A stretch of 64,000 bases of DNA from positions 930,001-994,000 of the forward strand of contig NZ_CP120836.1 in the NCBI RefSeq assembly GCF_049200465.1. The letters are read 5' to 3'. This document shows, piece after piece, positions 32,594 to 40,251 of the stretch (position 1 is the first letter of the stretch; every line of letters starts with the position of its first letter). The notes below the pieces were generated by a model that saw nothing but the letters and a program-made list of their open reading frames with translations, did not search any database and was not told the origin of the DNA. This DNA is from Leptothermofonsia sp049200465 (GTDB taxonomy: Bacteria > Cyanobacteriota > Cyanobacteriia > Leptolyngbyales > Leptolyngbyaceae). The position numbers and the translations under genes were made by a program.

Positions 32594-33925
32594 ATGGATA
32601 CTGAAGCCTCTGATTTGCAGGATAAAATTCATCAGCAATTTGATTGGCATACCTGTCCCTGGTATCCCCTGGAACATTCACCTAAAGGAGACGCCAACGC
32701 GCTATTTATCCATAACCTGGTTACTCCTTACTATTTGAGAAACCAGAATGTGATTGATACAACGGATAAGATAATCCTAGATGTTGAATGTGACAATGGA
32801 TACACTTCCTTAATCCTGGCTGAGGCAAATCCTGGAGCGACTATTGTTGGAATTGATTTATCAGAGGCTTCTATTCAGACGGCCCGTGAGCGTTTGAAGT
32901 ACCATCAATTTAAGAATGTTGAATTTCACGTCCTGTCCATTTACGATGTTCAAACGTTGGGTTTAACCTTTGATTACATTAACTGCGATGAAACGCTTTA
33001 CCTCTTACCCAATCTCCATCAAGCGCTTCAGGTATTGAAATCGGTGCTTAAACCAGAAGGAATTATTCGGGGAAACCTGCATAGTTTGTATACAGAAGCC
33101 CATACTTTTAGAGCCCAAAAGCTCTTCAAACTTATGGGACTGATGGATTCAAACCCAGAGGAAACTGAAATTGAAACGGCTTTACAAACCATTCAATCAT
33201 TGAAAGATGATGTTCCGCTCAAAGCTTCTACCTGGAGTTCTAAGTTTGAGGGAAAGGGGCGTTATAGTGCAGCACTCGCCAGCTTCTTGCAGCAAGAAGA
33301 TAAAGGCTTCACTATTCCCGATTTGTTTGCAGCACTGAGAGTGGCTGACCTGGAATTTATCAGTATGGTGAACTGGCGGCTGTGGGAACCGCTCGATCTG
33401 TTTCAAGATCCAGAAAATTTACCCCTATTTTGGGCAATGAATTTGCCAGATCTGCCAGATGAGTTGCGGCTACATGTTTTTGAGTTAATGTGTCCAGTCC
33501 ATCGGTTGCTTGATTTCTGGTGTGGACATCCCAATGCGGCAAAATCTGCTACTCCTGTTCAGCAGTGGCAAATGTCTGAGTGGCAAAAGGCTAAGGTGCA
33601 TTTGCATCCACAATTAGTCACGAAAAGTGTCTGGGAAGACCTCGTTCGTAGCATTAATGATCACAGTTTGTTCACAATCAGCCAGCACCTTTCTGCACCA
33701 ATCATGGCTCCCGTTACGTTGAACTCTTTTATGGCGACTTGCTTATTGCCACTATGGGAAGGACCCCAACCCATTCAGGCGTTGGTGAGCCGCTGGCTTA
33801 CCGTTCAACCTTTAGACCCTATTACTTTGGAACCCAGAATTGAAGTGCAGGCATTTGAGGAAATTAAAAGTTTGCTGACATATTTAGAGACCTACCTTTA
33901 CGTGTTGTTAGAGTTGCCTGCTTAA
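32594..33925 (+). CDS. SAM methyltransferase paralogue with altered motif I
   Basis: 443 residues. The first 190 are a class I methyltransferase domain; the rest (from FEGKGRYSAALASFL) is a helical domain like those described as methyltransferase regulatory domains. The SAM-binding loop reads LDVECDNG at 62-69, where the tandem paralogue and the family have LDAGCGNG; the glycines that contact SAM are Glu and Asp here. The acidic IDLSEASI strand and the post-I region are retained. The copy may therefore be inactive, or bind SAM poorly, and might act as a partner of the copy downstream. The next gene begins 3 bp after its stop, so they are surely co-transcribed. The substrate is unknown. Confidence 0.8.
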   Translation: MDTEASDLQDKIHQQFDWHTCPWYPLEHSPKGDANALFIHNLVTPYYLRNQNVIDTTDKIILDVECDNGYTSLILAEANPGATIVGIDLSEASIQTARERLKYHQFKNVEFHVLSIYDVQTLGLTFDYINCDETLYLLPNLHQALQVLKSVLKPEGIIRGNLHSLYTEAHTFRAQKLFKLMGLMDSNPEETEIETALQTIQSLKDDVPLKASTWSSKFEGKGRYSAALASFLQQEDKGFTIPDLFAALRVADLEFISMVNWRLWEPLDLFQDPENLPLFWAMNLPDLPDELRLHVFELMCPVHRLLDFWCGHPNAAKSATPVQQWQMSEWQKAKVHLHPQLVTKSVWEDLVRSINDHSLFTISQHLSAPIMAPVTLNSFMATCLLPLWEGPQPIQALVSRWLTVQPLDPITLEPRIEVQAFEEIKSLLTYLETYLYVLLELPA

Positions 33926-33928
33926 TTT

Positions 33929-35260
33929 ATGAATACCCCAACCTCTGAGGACTTAGAAAAAATTCGCCTCCAGTTTGATCGGGCTCCCTACCCTGGATAC
34001 CCCATTGACCAATCTCCAGAGGGAAATGCCAGTCTACTATTTATCCACAATTTGATCACGCCATTTTATCTGAGGAACCAGCAAATTCCTGATGTCAGCA
34101 AGGCCACTATTCTGGATGCGGGCTGTGGTAATGGTTACACAGCGTTGGCACTGGCGATCGCCAATCCCGGTGCAAGGATTGTTGGGGTAGATTTGTCAGA
34201 TACCTCAATTCAAATGGCGCGGCAGCGAATGCAACACTTTGGCGTGAGCAATGCAGAATTTCATACGCTGTCAATTGAACAGGTGCCTTCGTTGGGGATG
34301 GAATTTGACTACATCAACTGTGATGAAGTGTTGTATCTGGTGCCCGACTTGAAACTGGCATTGCGATCGCTCCAATCCGTTCTCAAACCCCAAGGAATTC
34401 TACGGGGAAATCTGCATAGCCTGTACCAACGAGGCAACTTCTTTCGGGCACAACAACTTTTCAAATTGATGGGCTTGATGGATTCTAATCCCGGTGACAC
34501 GGAAGTGGCGATCGCATTACAAACGATACAGGCGTTAAAAGATGACGTTCCCCTCAAATCCCAAACCTGGAACTCAGAATTTGAAGGAGCTGCCGCCCAC
34601 GGCAAAGCTGTAACTAACTACCTGCTGCAAGGAGACAAAGGTTTCACCATTCCCGATCTGTTCGCCGCTCTAAAAACGGCTGATCTGGAATTCATCAGCA
34701 TGGTGAAGTGGCAGTTATGGGATCTGATGGAACTGTTCAAAGACCCTCAACATCTGCCGCCATTCTGGCAAACTAATTTGCCCCATCTTTCAATCGAAAC
34801 CCGTCTCCACATGTTTGAGCTGATGTATCCCGCTCACCGACTGCTTGACTTTTGGTGTGGCCATCCGGGACAGGCGAACTCTTTCATTCCTCCCCAACAG
34901 TGGCAAACCGGTGACTGGCAAAATGCAGTGGTACATCTTCATCCCCAGCTTAGAACGACGACAGTACGGGAGGATTTAATCCACTGTATACGACAGCGAA
35001 GCCCCTTCAGCATCAGTCGCTATCTATCTGCCTTAACACTTAAACCAGTTCGCTTATCCCCTCTTATAGCTGCTTGCCTACTACCACTTTGGGATGGAGC
35101 ACAGCCTGTAATGGCACTGGTCGAACGGCTACTCAAGATCAAACCTCTACACCCCGTTACCCTGGAGCCAATGACAGCAGAAATGGCCCTGAACGAAATC
35201 ATCAAAACCTTGACCAGTTTAGAGGCATTCCTCTACGTGCTTCTGACTCCTGACTCCTGA
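33929..35260 (+). CDS. SAM methyltransferase, tandem paralogue with intact motif I
   Basis: 443 residues, exactly the same length as its neighbour and similar throughout. Motif I is intact (ILDAGCGNGY at 61-70), the acidic loop is VDLSDTSI, and FDYINCDEVLYLVPDL marks the motif II region. The C-terminal half shares FTIPDLFAALKTADLEFISM and FELMYPAHRLLDFWCGHP with the upstream copy. It should methylate an unknown acceptor in the cytoplasm. A tandem duplication followed by divergence of one copy is the simplest origin. Downstream lie a 16-bp duplication and family B/D repeats. Confidence 0.82.
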   Translation: MNTPTSEDLEKIRLQFDRAPYPGYPIDQSPEGNASLLFIHNLITPFYLRNQQIPDVSKATILDAGCGNGYTALALAIANPGARIVGVDLSDTSIQMARQRMQHFGVSNAEFHTLSIEQVPSLGMEFDYINCDEVLYLVPDLKLALRSLQSVLKPQGILRGNLHSLYQRGNFFRAQQLFKLMGLMDSNPGDTEVAIALQTIQALKDDVPLKSQTWNSEFEGAAAHGKAVTNYLLQGDKGFTIPDLFAALKTADLEFISMVKWQLWDLMELFKDPQHLPPFWQTNLPHLSIETRLHMFELMYPAHRLLDFWCGHPGQANSFIPPQQWQTGDWQNAVVHLHPQLRTTTVREDLIHCIRQRSPFSISRYLSALTLKPVRLSPLIAACLLPLWDGAQPVMALVERLLKIKPLHPVTLEPMTAEMALNEIIKTLTSLEAFLYVLLTPDS

Positions 35261-35263
35261 CTT

Positions 35264-35295
35264 CTTAGTACACCTAAGTCTTAGTACACCTAAGT
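35264..35295. repeat. 16-bp direct duplication with internal palindrome
   Basis: CTTAGTACACCTAAGT occurs twice in tandem, just after the methyltransferase stop and against the left end of a family B element. Each unit contains CTTAG and CTAAG as inverted arms. Confidence 0.9.
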
Positions 35296-35400
35296 AAGTA
35301 GCCACCATTAATTGTAAAGGGGGGAGTGGGGGCTGCGCCCCCAGGCAGGGGATTTCACCCCCTCCACCGCCGAAATTATCCTTCATTTAATTGCGCCTGG
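35295..35400 (+). repeat. family B repeat, split by a family D element
   Basis: From TAAGTAGCCACCATTAATTG through GGGGGCTGCGCCCCCAGGCA to TTTAATTGCGCCTGG. The expected right end (GGCTACTTACTT) appears only after 35493, beyond an inserted family D copy. That right end supplies the stop codon of the next minus-strand gene. Confidence 0.82.
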
Positions 35401-35493
35401 TACAGCACGGCGGGAATACGGATACCATTCTGGCTCCCTCCGACTCCCCACTCCCCAACCCAATAGTTAGTGGACTGATGCCATCGTCCACTG
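35401..35493 (+). repeat. family D repeat nested in family B
   Basis: From TACAGCACGGCGGGAATACG to GTGGACTGATGCCATCGTCC, matching the reverse complement of 1858-1965. The inverted arms AGTGGAC and GTCCACT are perfect. It separates GCGCCTGG from GGCTACTTACTT, which are contiguous in other family B copies. Confidence 0.75.
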
Positions 35494-35498
35494 GCTAC

Positions 35499-38400
35499 TT
35501 ACTTGTACCCAACTGCCCAAATATTCAGATTTCCCTTCTGAATATCGACTTTGCTAAAGCCTGCCTGTTTCAGCTTTTGGCTCAAACTTTCGCTGGTAAA
35601 GGCTGTGCGGTGTGCCATAAAGTGGTTACCTCCAGCGATCGCCGTTCTTAACCCATACAAAATATCGATCGCAGAAATCGGTCCTGCGGGAGATTCGTAC
35701 AGCGGTTCCTCTAAATTTCCCTTTGCCACGTGTTCTGCCACTTCCTGAATATCTGGGACACTAATTAACACGCGTCCACCAGGCTTTAAAACTCGGTAAA
35801 ATTCTCCTAGGGCAATTGGAACTTCGTGGGCATAAACATGCTCCAAATTGTGAGAAGAGTAGACCGCATCCATTGACTCGTCGGGTACTGCACTCAAGTC
35901 AGTAATTGAGCCCACAATATCGGGTTGCACTGCCGGGTTGAGATCGAGCCGAACTTCACGCCATTCGGGTGTGCGAAATGGCCTTGGCAGTGCTTCGGGA
36001 TCATAGGGGCCGCACCCTACATGAAGAATCAATTTGGCCGCTGTTGTTTGCATGTTCAACCATTCCTGGGAAGTATTTTCTTGTTGTGATAACCGTTCCT
36101 GTATGGTTTGCCGATAAAACTGTTCCAGCCCAGCAACACAGGCAACATCTTCAAACAGGTTTGGGTGGCACTCACACATTCGTTGCGAAATTACCCGTCT
36201 CCAATCGGGTTCCAACCCCAGTTTGACGGCAATATCAATGTATTCAGCTTCGGTTTGGGCAATGGTATCAGTAACTCCCAGCATGCGCAGAATACCAGCG
36301 GACTGGCGACCTCGCATTAGTTCACCAGGGCAGCACACAACCGGGAGACCAGCAGCGATCGCTTCCAGCGTTGTGTGCCCCCCCGAGAAACCAAGCGTAT
36401 CCAGGAAGATATCCGTGCAGGCCAGCAGACTGGTATACCCTTGAAAATCTTGACCCGGCAGAAATACGCAGTAATCTTCCATCCTTAATCCAGCACTAGC
36501 AAAGGCACGCTGCAAACGCTGGCGAAACTGCTGCATTAATCGAGGGGTCACACTATTCTTTGAAGTGGACCGCAGCACAAACACGATTTGAGCATCAGGC
36601 ACCCGACGCGCAATCTCAACCAGTAAATAATCATGCTGGGGTAGATACTTAAACAGTAATTGACAGGAAAGATACAACACCGCATCTTCCCGCAACCCAA
36701 AATCGACTCGTTTTTTGGTGGCTTCAGGAAACACGGGTTTAGGGTAGCAGAGCCCAATATTAGGTAAACGTACCAACTGTTCACTGTAGTGTTCCTGGGC
36801 GTTGTCGGGTTCCATCAATTCACTGGACAGGAAGTAGTCAATAGTTGGAAGTCCAGAAGTAACTGGATGCCCCCAAGCACTACACTGTACGGGTGCTAAG
36901 CGCAGGGACGCGATCGTCCCGATCTTCACGCGGGTTCCCAGAGCCAGAAACACCAGAATATGAAGCTGGTCGGTACGAATTTGTTCGCAAATCCGATTCA
37001 GATCGTTTGGCAATTGATGAAAGACATCACTCAACAACCGGAACTGCTCGGTTCGCAAATCAGTGTTTGCATCAATGCTGTAACAATAAATTTCAAACTG
37101 ACTGCGATCGTGATTCTTGAGCCAGCCCACGGCCCAGCGGGTTTCGCTGTTATTTCCTAAAGATTCAGCAATATAGCCAATTCGAATTTTGCCGTTCTTA
37201 ACTACAGGAGGCATCGGTACTGGCTCCACCAGGGCTGGATAACGTTCTGCCATCAGCCAGTATCGTAGATTACCGTGAATCATGTGAATTGAGCGATCAT
37301 TAAATCCCTGGTAGGAAATATAGAAGTTTGTAAAGTTTTCCAGAGCCTGGAAGTTAATCGGCTTTCCCTGGCTGCGAGCTGCTTCGACCTGGCGATTCAA
37401 GCGATCGCAGCCATCCAGGTAACGCTGTCGATAGAAAGCAATCTCCTCAGCCGTCTGGTACAGTATGGGCAGAACTAGATTGGGCAAAATTTGTAGGAAA
37501 GCGTCCTCAGGACTTAGCTGAGCGGCCCTTTGAGCACACTGAATCACTTGCTCGGTCAATCCGCACTGGAAGTAGCTGTTATACAAAACAAGGCACTGGT
37601 TATAGGTTTCCAACTGATCAATGGAGAAGTGTGTTTGAAACTGTTCGATCGCCTCCTCATGCCGATCCTGAAAGTAAAGCAAATAAACTCGACAGAAGTT
37701 GGCTCGTTTGAAATCACCTTCGGTTTCATAAGCGCTGACTAGCCGTTGCCAGATATCCGAATTTTGCCCGTTCAGGTTGATGGCCTTGCGATATTCAGCA
37801 ATGGCGGCTTGCCCTTGCTCCTGCTTCATCAGCACGTCGCCCAAATTGACATAGCTGGTACTCCAGTCCGGTGCTGCCGCGATCGCCTGCCGAAATAGTT
37901 TCTCAGCTTCATCAAAGGCTCCCTGGCGTAACCGCAACTCTCCCAGGCTGTTGAGTGCATTCGAGTAATTCGGATTCAATGCGATCGCCTGCCGGTAAGC
38001 CTCTGCAGCTTCGTCAATCTGCTCTGTCCGCTCCAGAGCCTGCCCCAAAATCTGGTAGGACACCGAATTGTGAGGACTTAAATTAAGCGCAGTCCGTAGT
38101 GCATCGAGAGCCGCCCTATCTTGACCAATCAGATAGCGGACCATCCCTAAATTCTGCCAGACTTCAGCATTACTCCTGTCGTAAAGGAGTACTTTTTGAT
38201 ACACCTCCTCTGCTGCTTCCAATCGCCCCTCAACTACCAGTTGGGCTGCTTCATTTCGCAAACTTTCCAGCTTTGTAAATTGCAGGTGCTGTTCTAGGGA
38301 GAAAATTGTGTGAATTACACCTGCCTCCTGCCGTTGGAACCCAGGAACGATCTCGTTCGAAGAAACCGTCATATCCCAACCCACAAGCAATAGGCCACTG

Positions 38401-39044
38401 CCAAAGGCAGAATGCCCCCCCTGTTTTGTCAGATCCAACAACAACTGTGCCTGGGGATAGGCAGTCAAAAAATCCCAGGCGGCCTGCCGCACCATCCCCA
38501 ACTCCGCCTGAGCCAGAATGATCAGCGCCCGTTCTGCCAGAAATGGTTTTGCCAGCATCAGGGCCAGGAACTGGGAGCGATAATCCGATGCACCGTTGTA
38601 AAAATAAACACCTATTCGATCATCTAAACCTGTGGCACTCAGGTCAGCAAAAAAGTCTTCGGTGTCCTGAGCGCAAAAAAGAACCTGCTCTTGCAAATTA
38701 AAGGTGGTCAAATTCTCTAGCAGGCGATCGACCATTTCTCCCTGCGGGTCTATGCGGGCTGGACTTTCAACCACGTAGGCCATGCGATCGCCATATCCCT
38801 GCAAGGCCGCAACAACGTTAGCTCCCGACAAGCAGCCAATCTCGCAGTAAACTTCCCCTGGTGCCATGCAGCCAACTGCTTCATTGAGCAACGACATAAT
38901 GGCTGCCGTTGTCACAGTCTCAGATTGCACCAATCCAGATTGCGCTAAAAACGACTCCAACTGAGCGGATGTGGGACAAGCCGCAGACATTCCCCAGTTC
39001 CGATACAAATCGGGCAAACGGTCGATCAATCGTTGAAAATTCAT
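35499..39044 (-). CDS. methyltransferase-TPR-OGT-methyltransferase fusion
   Basis: 1181 residues in four parts. Residues 1-250 resemble a class I methyltransferase of the MTase_24 kind (EVYCEIGCLSGANVVAALQG). About 255-480 are tetratricopeptide repeats (AEAYRQAIALNPNYSNALNS). About 610-1000 form an O-GlcNAc-transferase/SPINDLY-like catalytic region (GYIAESLGNN, then LGFSGGHTTLEAIAAGLPVV). The last 170 residues are a type 11 methyltransferase (LHVGCGPYDP, FYRVLKPGGRVLISVPD). OGT enzymes transfer a sugar to Ser or Thr on proteins. The His of the usual G(N)H(P/S) OGT motif is replaced by Asn here. The stop codon lies in the end of a family B repeat. It is transcribed away from pilA. Confidence 0.82.
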   Translation of the reverse strand: MNFQRLIDRLPDLYRNWGMSAACPTSAQLESFLAQSGLVQSETVTTAAIMSLLNEAVGCMAPGEVYCEIGCLSGANVVAALQGYGDRMAYVVESPARIDPQGEMVDRLLENLTTFNLQEQVLFCAQDTEDFFADLSATGLDDRIGVYFYNGASDYRSQFLALMLAKPFLAERALIILAQAELGMVRQAAWDFLTAYPQAQLLLDLTKQGGHSAFGSGLLLVGWDMTVSSNEIVPGFQRQEAGVIHTIFSLEQHLQFTKLESLRNEAAQLVVEGRLEAAEEVYQKVLLYDRSNAEVWQNLGMVRYLIGQDRAALDALRTALNLSPHNSVSYQILGQALERTEQIDEAAEAYRQAIALNPNYSNALNSLGELRLRQGAFDEAEKLFRQAIAAAPDWSTSYVNLGDVLMKQEQGQAAIAEYRKAINLNGQNSDIWQRLVSAYETEGDFKRANFCRVYLLYFQDRHEEAIEQFQTHFSIDQLETYNQCLVLYNSYFQCGLTEQVIQCAQRAAQLSPEDAFLQILPNLVLPILYQTAEEIAFYRQRYLDGCDRLNRQVEAARSQGKPINFQALENFTNFYISYQGFNDRSIHMIHGNLRYWLMAERYPALVEPVPMPPVVKNGKIRIGYIAESLGNNSETRWAVGWLKNHDRSQFEIYCYSIDANTDLRTEQFRLLSDVFHQLPNDLNRICEQIRTDQLHILVFLALGTRVKIGTIASLRLAPVQCSAWGHPVTSGLPTIDYFLSSELMEPDNAQEHYSEQLVRLPNIGLCYPKPVFPEATKKRVDFGLREDAVLYLSCQLLFKYLPQHDYLLVEIARRVPDAQIVFVLRSTSKNSVTPRLMQQFRQRLQRAFASAGLRMEDYCVFLPGQDFQGYTSLLACTDIFLDTLGFSGGHTTLEAIAAGLPVVCCPGELMRGRQSAGILRMLGVTDTIAQTEAEYIDIAVKLGLEPDWRRVISQRMCECHPNLFEDVACVAGLEQFYRQTIQERLSQQENTSQEWLNMQTTAAKLILHVGCGPYDPEALPRPFRTPEWREVRLDLNPAVQPDIVGSITDLSAVPDESMDAVYSSHNLEHVYAHEVPIALGEFYRVLKPGGRVLISVPDIQEVAEHVAKGNLEEPLYESPAGPISAIDILYGLRTAIAGGNHFMAHRTAFTSESLSQKLKQAGFSKVDIQKGNLNIWAVGYK

Positions 39045-39211
39045 AGTTCTAAGAGATCGCTCAAATCCATAATTCCCACGAATCGAGCCCCACCCCCTTC
39101 ATTTGGGTCTAAAAAAATTTTCCCAAGGGTGATATGAAACCGTAGTGAGAGGGGTACGTTACATCCAGGAGTTAGAACCAAGTACCCCGCATCTTAAAGG
39201 AGAAACCTCTC

Positions 39212-39754
39212 ATGAAATCTGAATTCAAAGCTAAGTTCATCCAGCACCTGGCTCAGAAGAAAAAGCCAGAAGAAGGCTTCACTCTGATTGAGCTGCTGGT
39301 GGTTATCATCATCATTGGTATTCTGGCTGCAATCGCTCTGCCCTCCTTCCTGAATCAGGCAAACAAGGCTAAGGAATCTGAGTCCAAGCAATACGTTGGT
39401 TCTATGAACCGCACCCAGCAAGCTTACTTCCTGGAGAAAAATACCTTTGCCAGCTCAATTTCTCTCCTGGGTCTGGGTATCAACACTGATAGCGTGAACT
39501 ATACCTACGCTATCGATAATCCAAACAACACCTCTGCTAAAAACCTGTCCTATCCCAAGAACACCAACACCCTACGGGCACACACAGGTGGTGTACAGGT
39601 TGCCCTCACCGCTCAGAACGAAGCAACCACTCTGGCTATTCTGTGTCAGAGTTCCAAGCCTACCAATGGTAACCCTAATGGCGTTACATTTGGTGCGGCT
39701 AACGCTTCCAATGGTCCTTCCTGCACCAACGACTTCGAGCCTCTGCTCAACTAA
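39212..39754 (+). CDS. pilA: type IV pilin (PilA-like)
   Basis: 180 residues. A 22-residue basic leader ends in glycine before FTLIELLVVIIIIGILAAIA, the prepilin peptidase site and N-terminal helix; mature Glu5 is present (Phe1-Thr-Leu-Ile-Glu). The globular domain has two cysteines near the C terminus (AILCQSS and GPSCTND) that can form the usual pilin disulfide loop. Type IV pilins assemble into pili for motility, DNA uptake or adhesion. A clear Shine-Dalgarno sequence (AAAGGAG) precedes ATG 39212, and an intrinsic terminator follows. It is flanked by two OGT-like genes, one divergent and one downstream. Which pilin class it belongs to is not resolved. Confidence 0.9.
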   Translation: MKSEFKAKFIQHLAQKKKPEEGFTLIELLVVIIIIGILAAIALPSFLNQANKAKESESKQYVGSMNRTQQAYFLEKNTFASSISLLGLGINTDSVNYTYAIDNPNNTSAKNLSYPKNTNTLRAHTGGVQVALTAQNEATTLAILCQSSKPTNGNPNGVTFGAANASNGPSCTNDFEPLLN

Positions 39755-39800
39755 AAAGGTTACAATCACCTCCTTCGCAGTGATTTTGGTCTAGAACCTG

Positions 39801-39839
39801 GCGAGAGTGGGTAGAGTTTCTATCCACTCTCGCTGTTTT
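39801..39839 (+). terminator. intrinsic terminator of pilA
   Basis: GCGAGAGTGGGTAGA (39801-39815) pairs over 15 bp, with one G-U, with TCTATCCACTCTCGC (39819-39833) around a three-base loop, and TGTTTTG follows. It begins 47 bp after the pilA stop. The next gene starts 413 bp further on, so pilA is probably transcribed alone. Confidence 0.85.
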
Positions 39840-39948
39840 GTGGGTGACTCCTGCCATAGTAAGGGATCAGCGTACAAATAAAATCCCAGATTAAACGGGG
39901 TGGATGGGTGGATGAAAGTGGAAGGTTATTTCTCAGCGAGTCCCTAAG

Positions 39949-40063
39949 TATAGCTCTACGCAGGTGCGTTAGGACATTGGAATTAGAAAGGGAGTTGGGG
40001 CTTCGCCCCCAGCCAGGGGTTCCACCCCTGCACCCCGTTCTAACCACAATGACTACCGCTGTA
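39949..40063 (+). repeat. family A repeat, complete
   Basis: From TATAGCTCTACGCAGGTGCG to AATGACTACCGCTGTA, with GGGGCTTCGCCCCC and CAGGGGTTCCACCCCTG hairpins. It belongs to the CTCTACGC/GACTACCGC sub-type also seen at 3396 and 23766. Confidence 0.85.
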
Positions 40064-40086
40064 TTTCTAGTCAATACGGGAACTCT

Positions 40087-40220
40087 TAAGTAGGTAGCCA
40101 TCATTAATTGTAAAGGGGGGAGTGGGGGCTGCGCCCACAGGCAAGGGGGGTTCACCCCCTCCACCCCAAAATTATCCTTAATTTAATTGCGTCTGGTAAT
40201 TGCGTCTGGCTACTTACTTA
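40087..40220 (+). repeat. family B repeat with duplicated right arm
   Basis: From TAAGTAGGTAGCCATCATTA to GGCTACTTACTTA. TAATTGCGTCTGG is doubled at 40184-40209. It lies 23 bp after the family A copy, and the two fill most of the spacer between pilA and the next gene. Confidence 0.82.
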
Positions 40221-40251
40221 GAATTCACGATGAACTTACACCATAGCGGCG

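Noticed and set aside
39820..40164. 114-codon minus-strand frame in the pilA downstream spacer
   Set aside because: It is read almost wholly from the family A and B repeats and shares its peptide with other insertions, so it is a repeat artefact.
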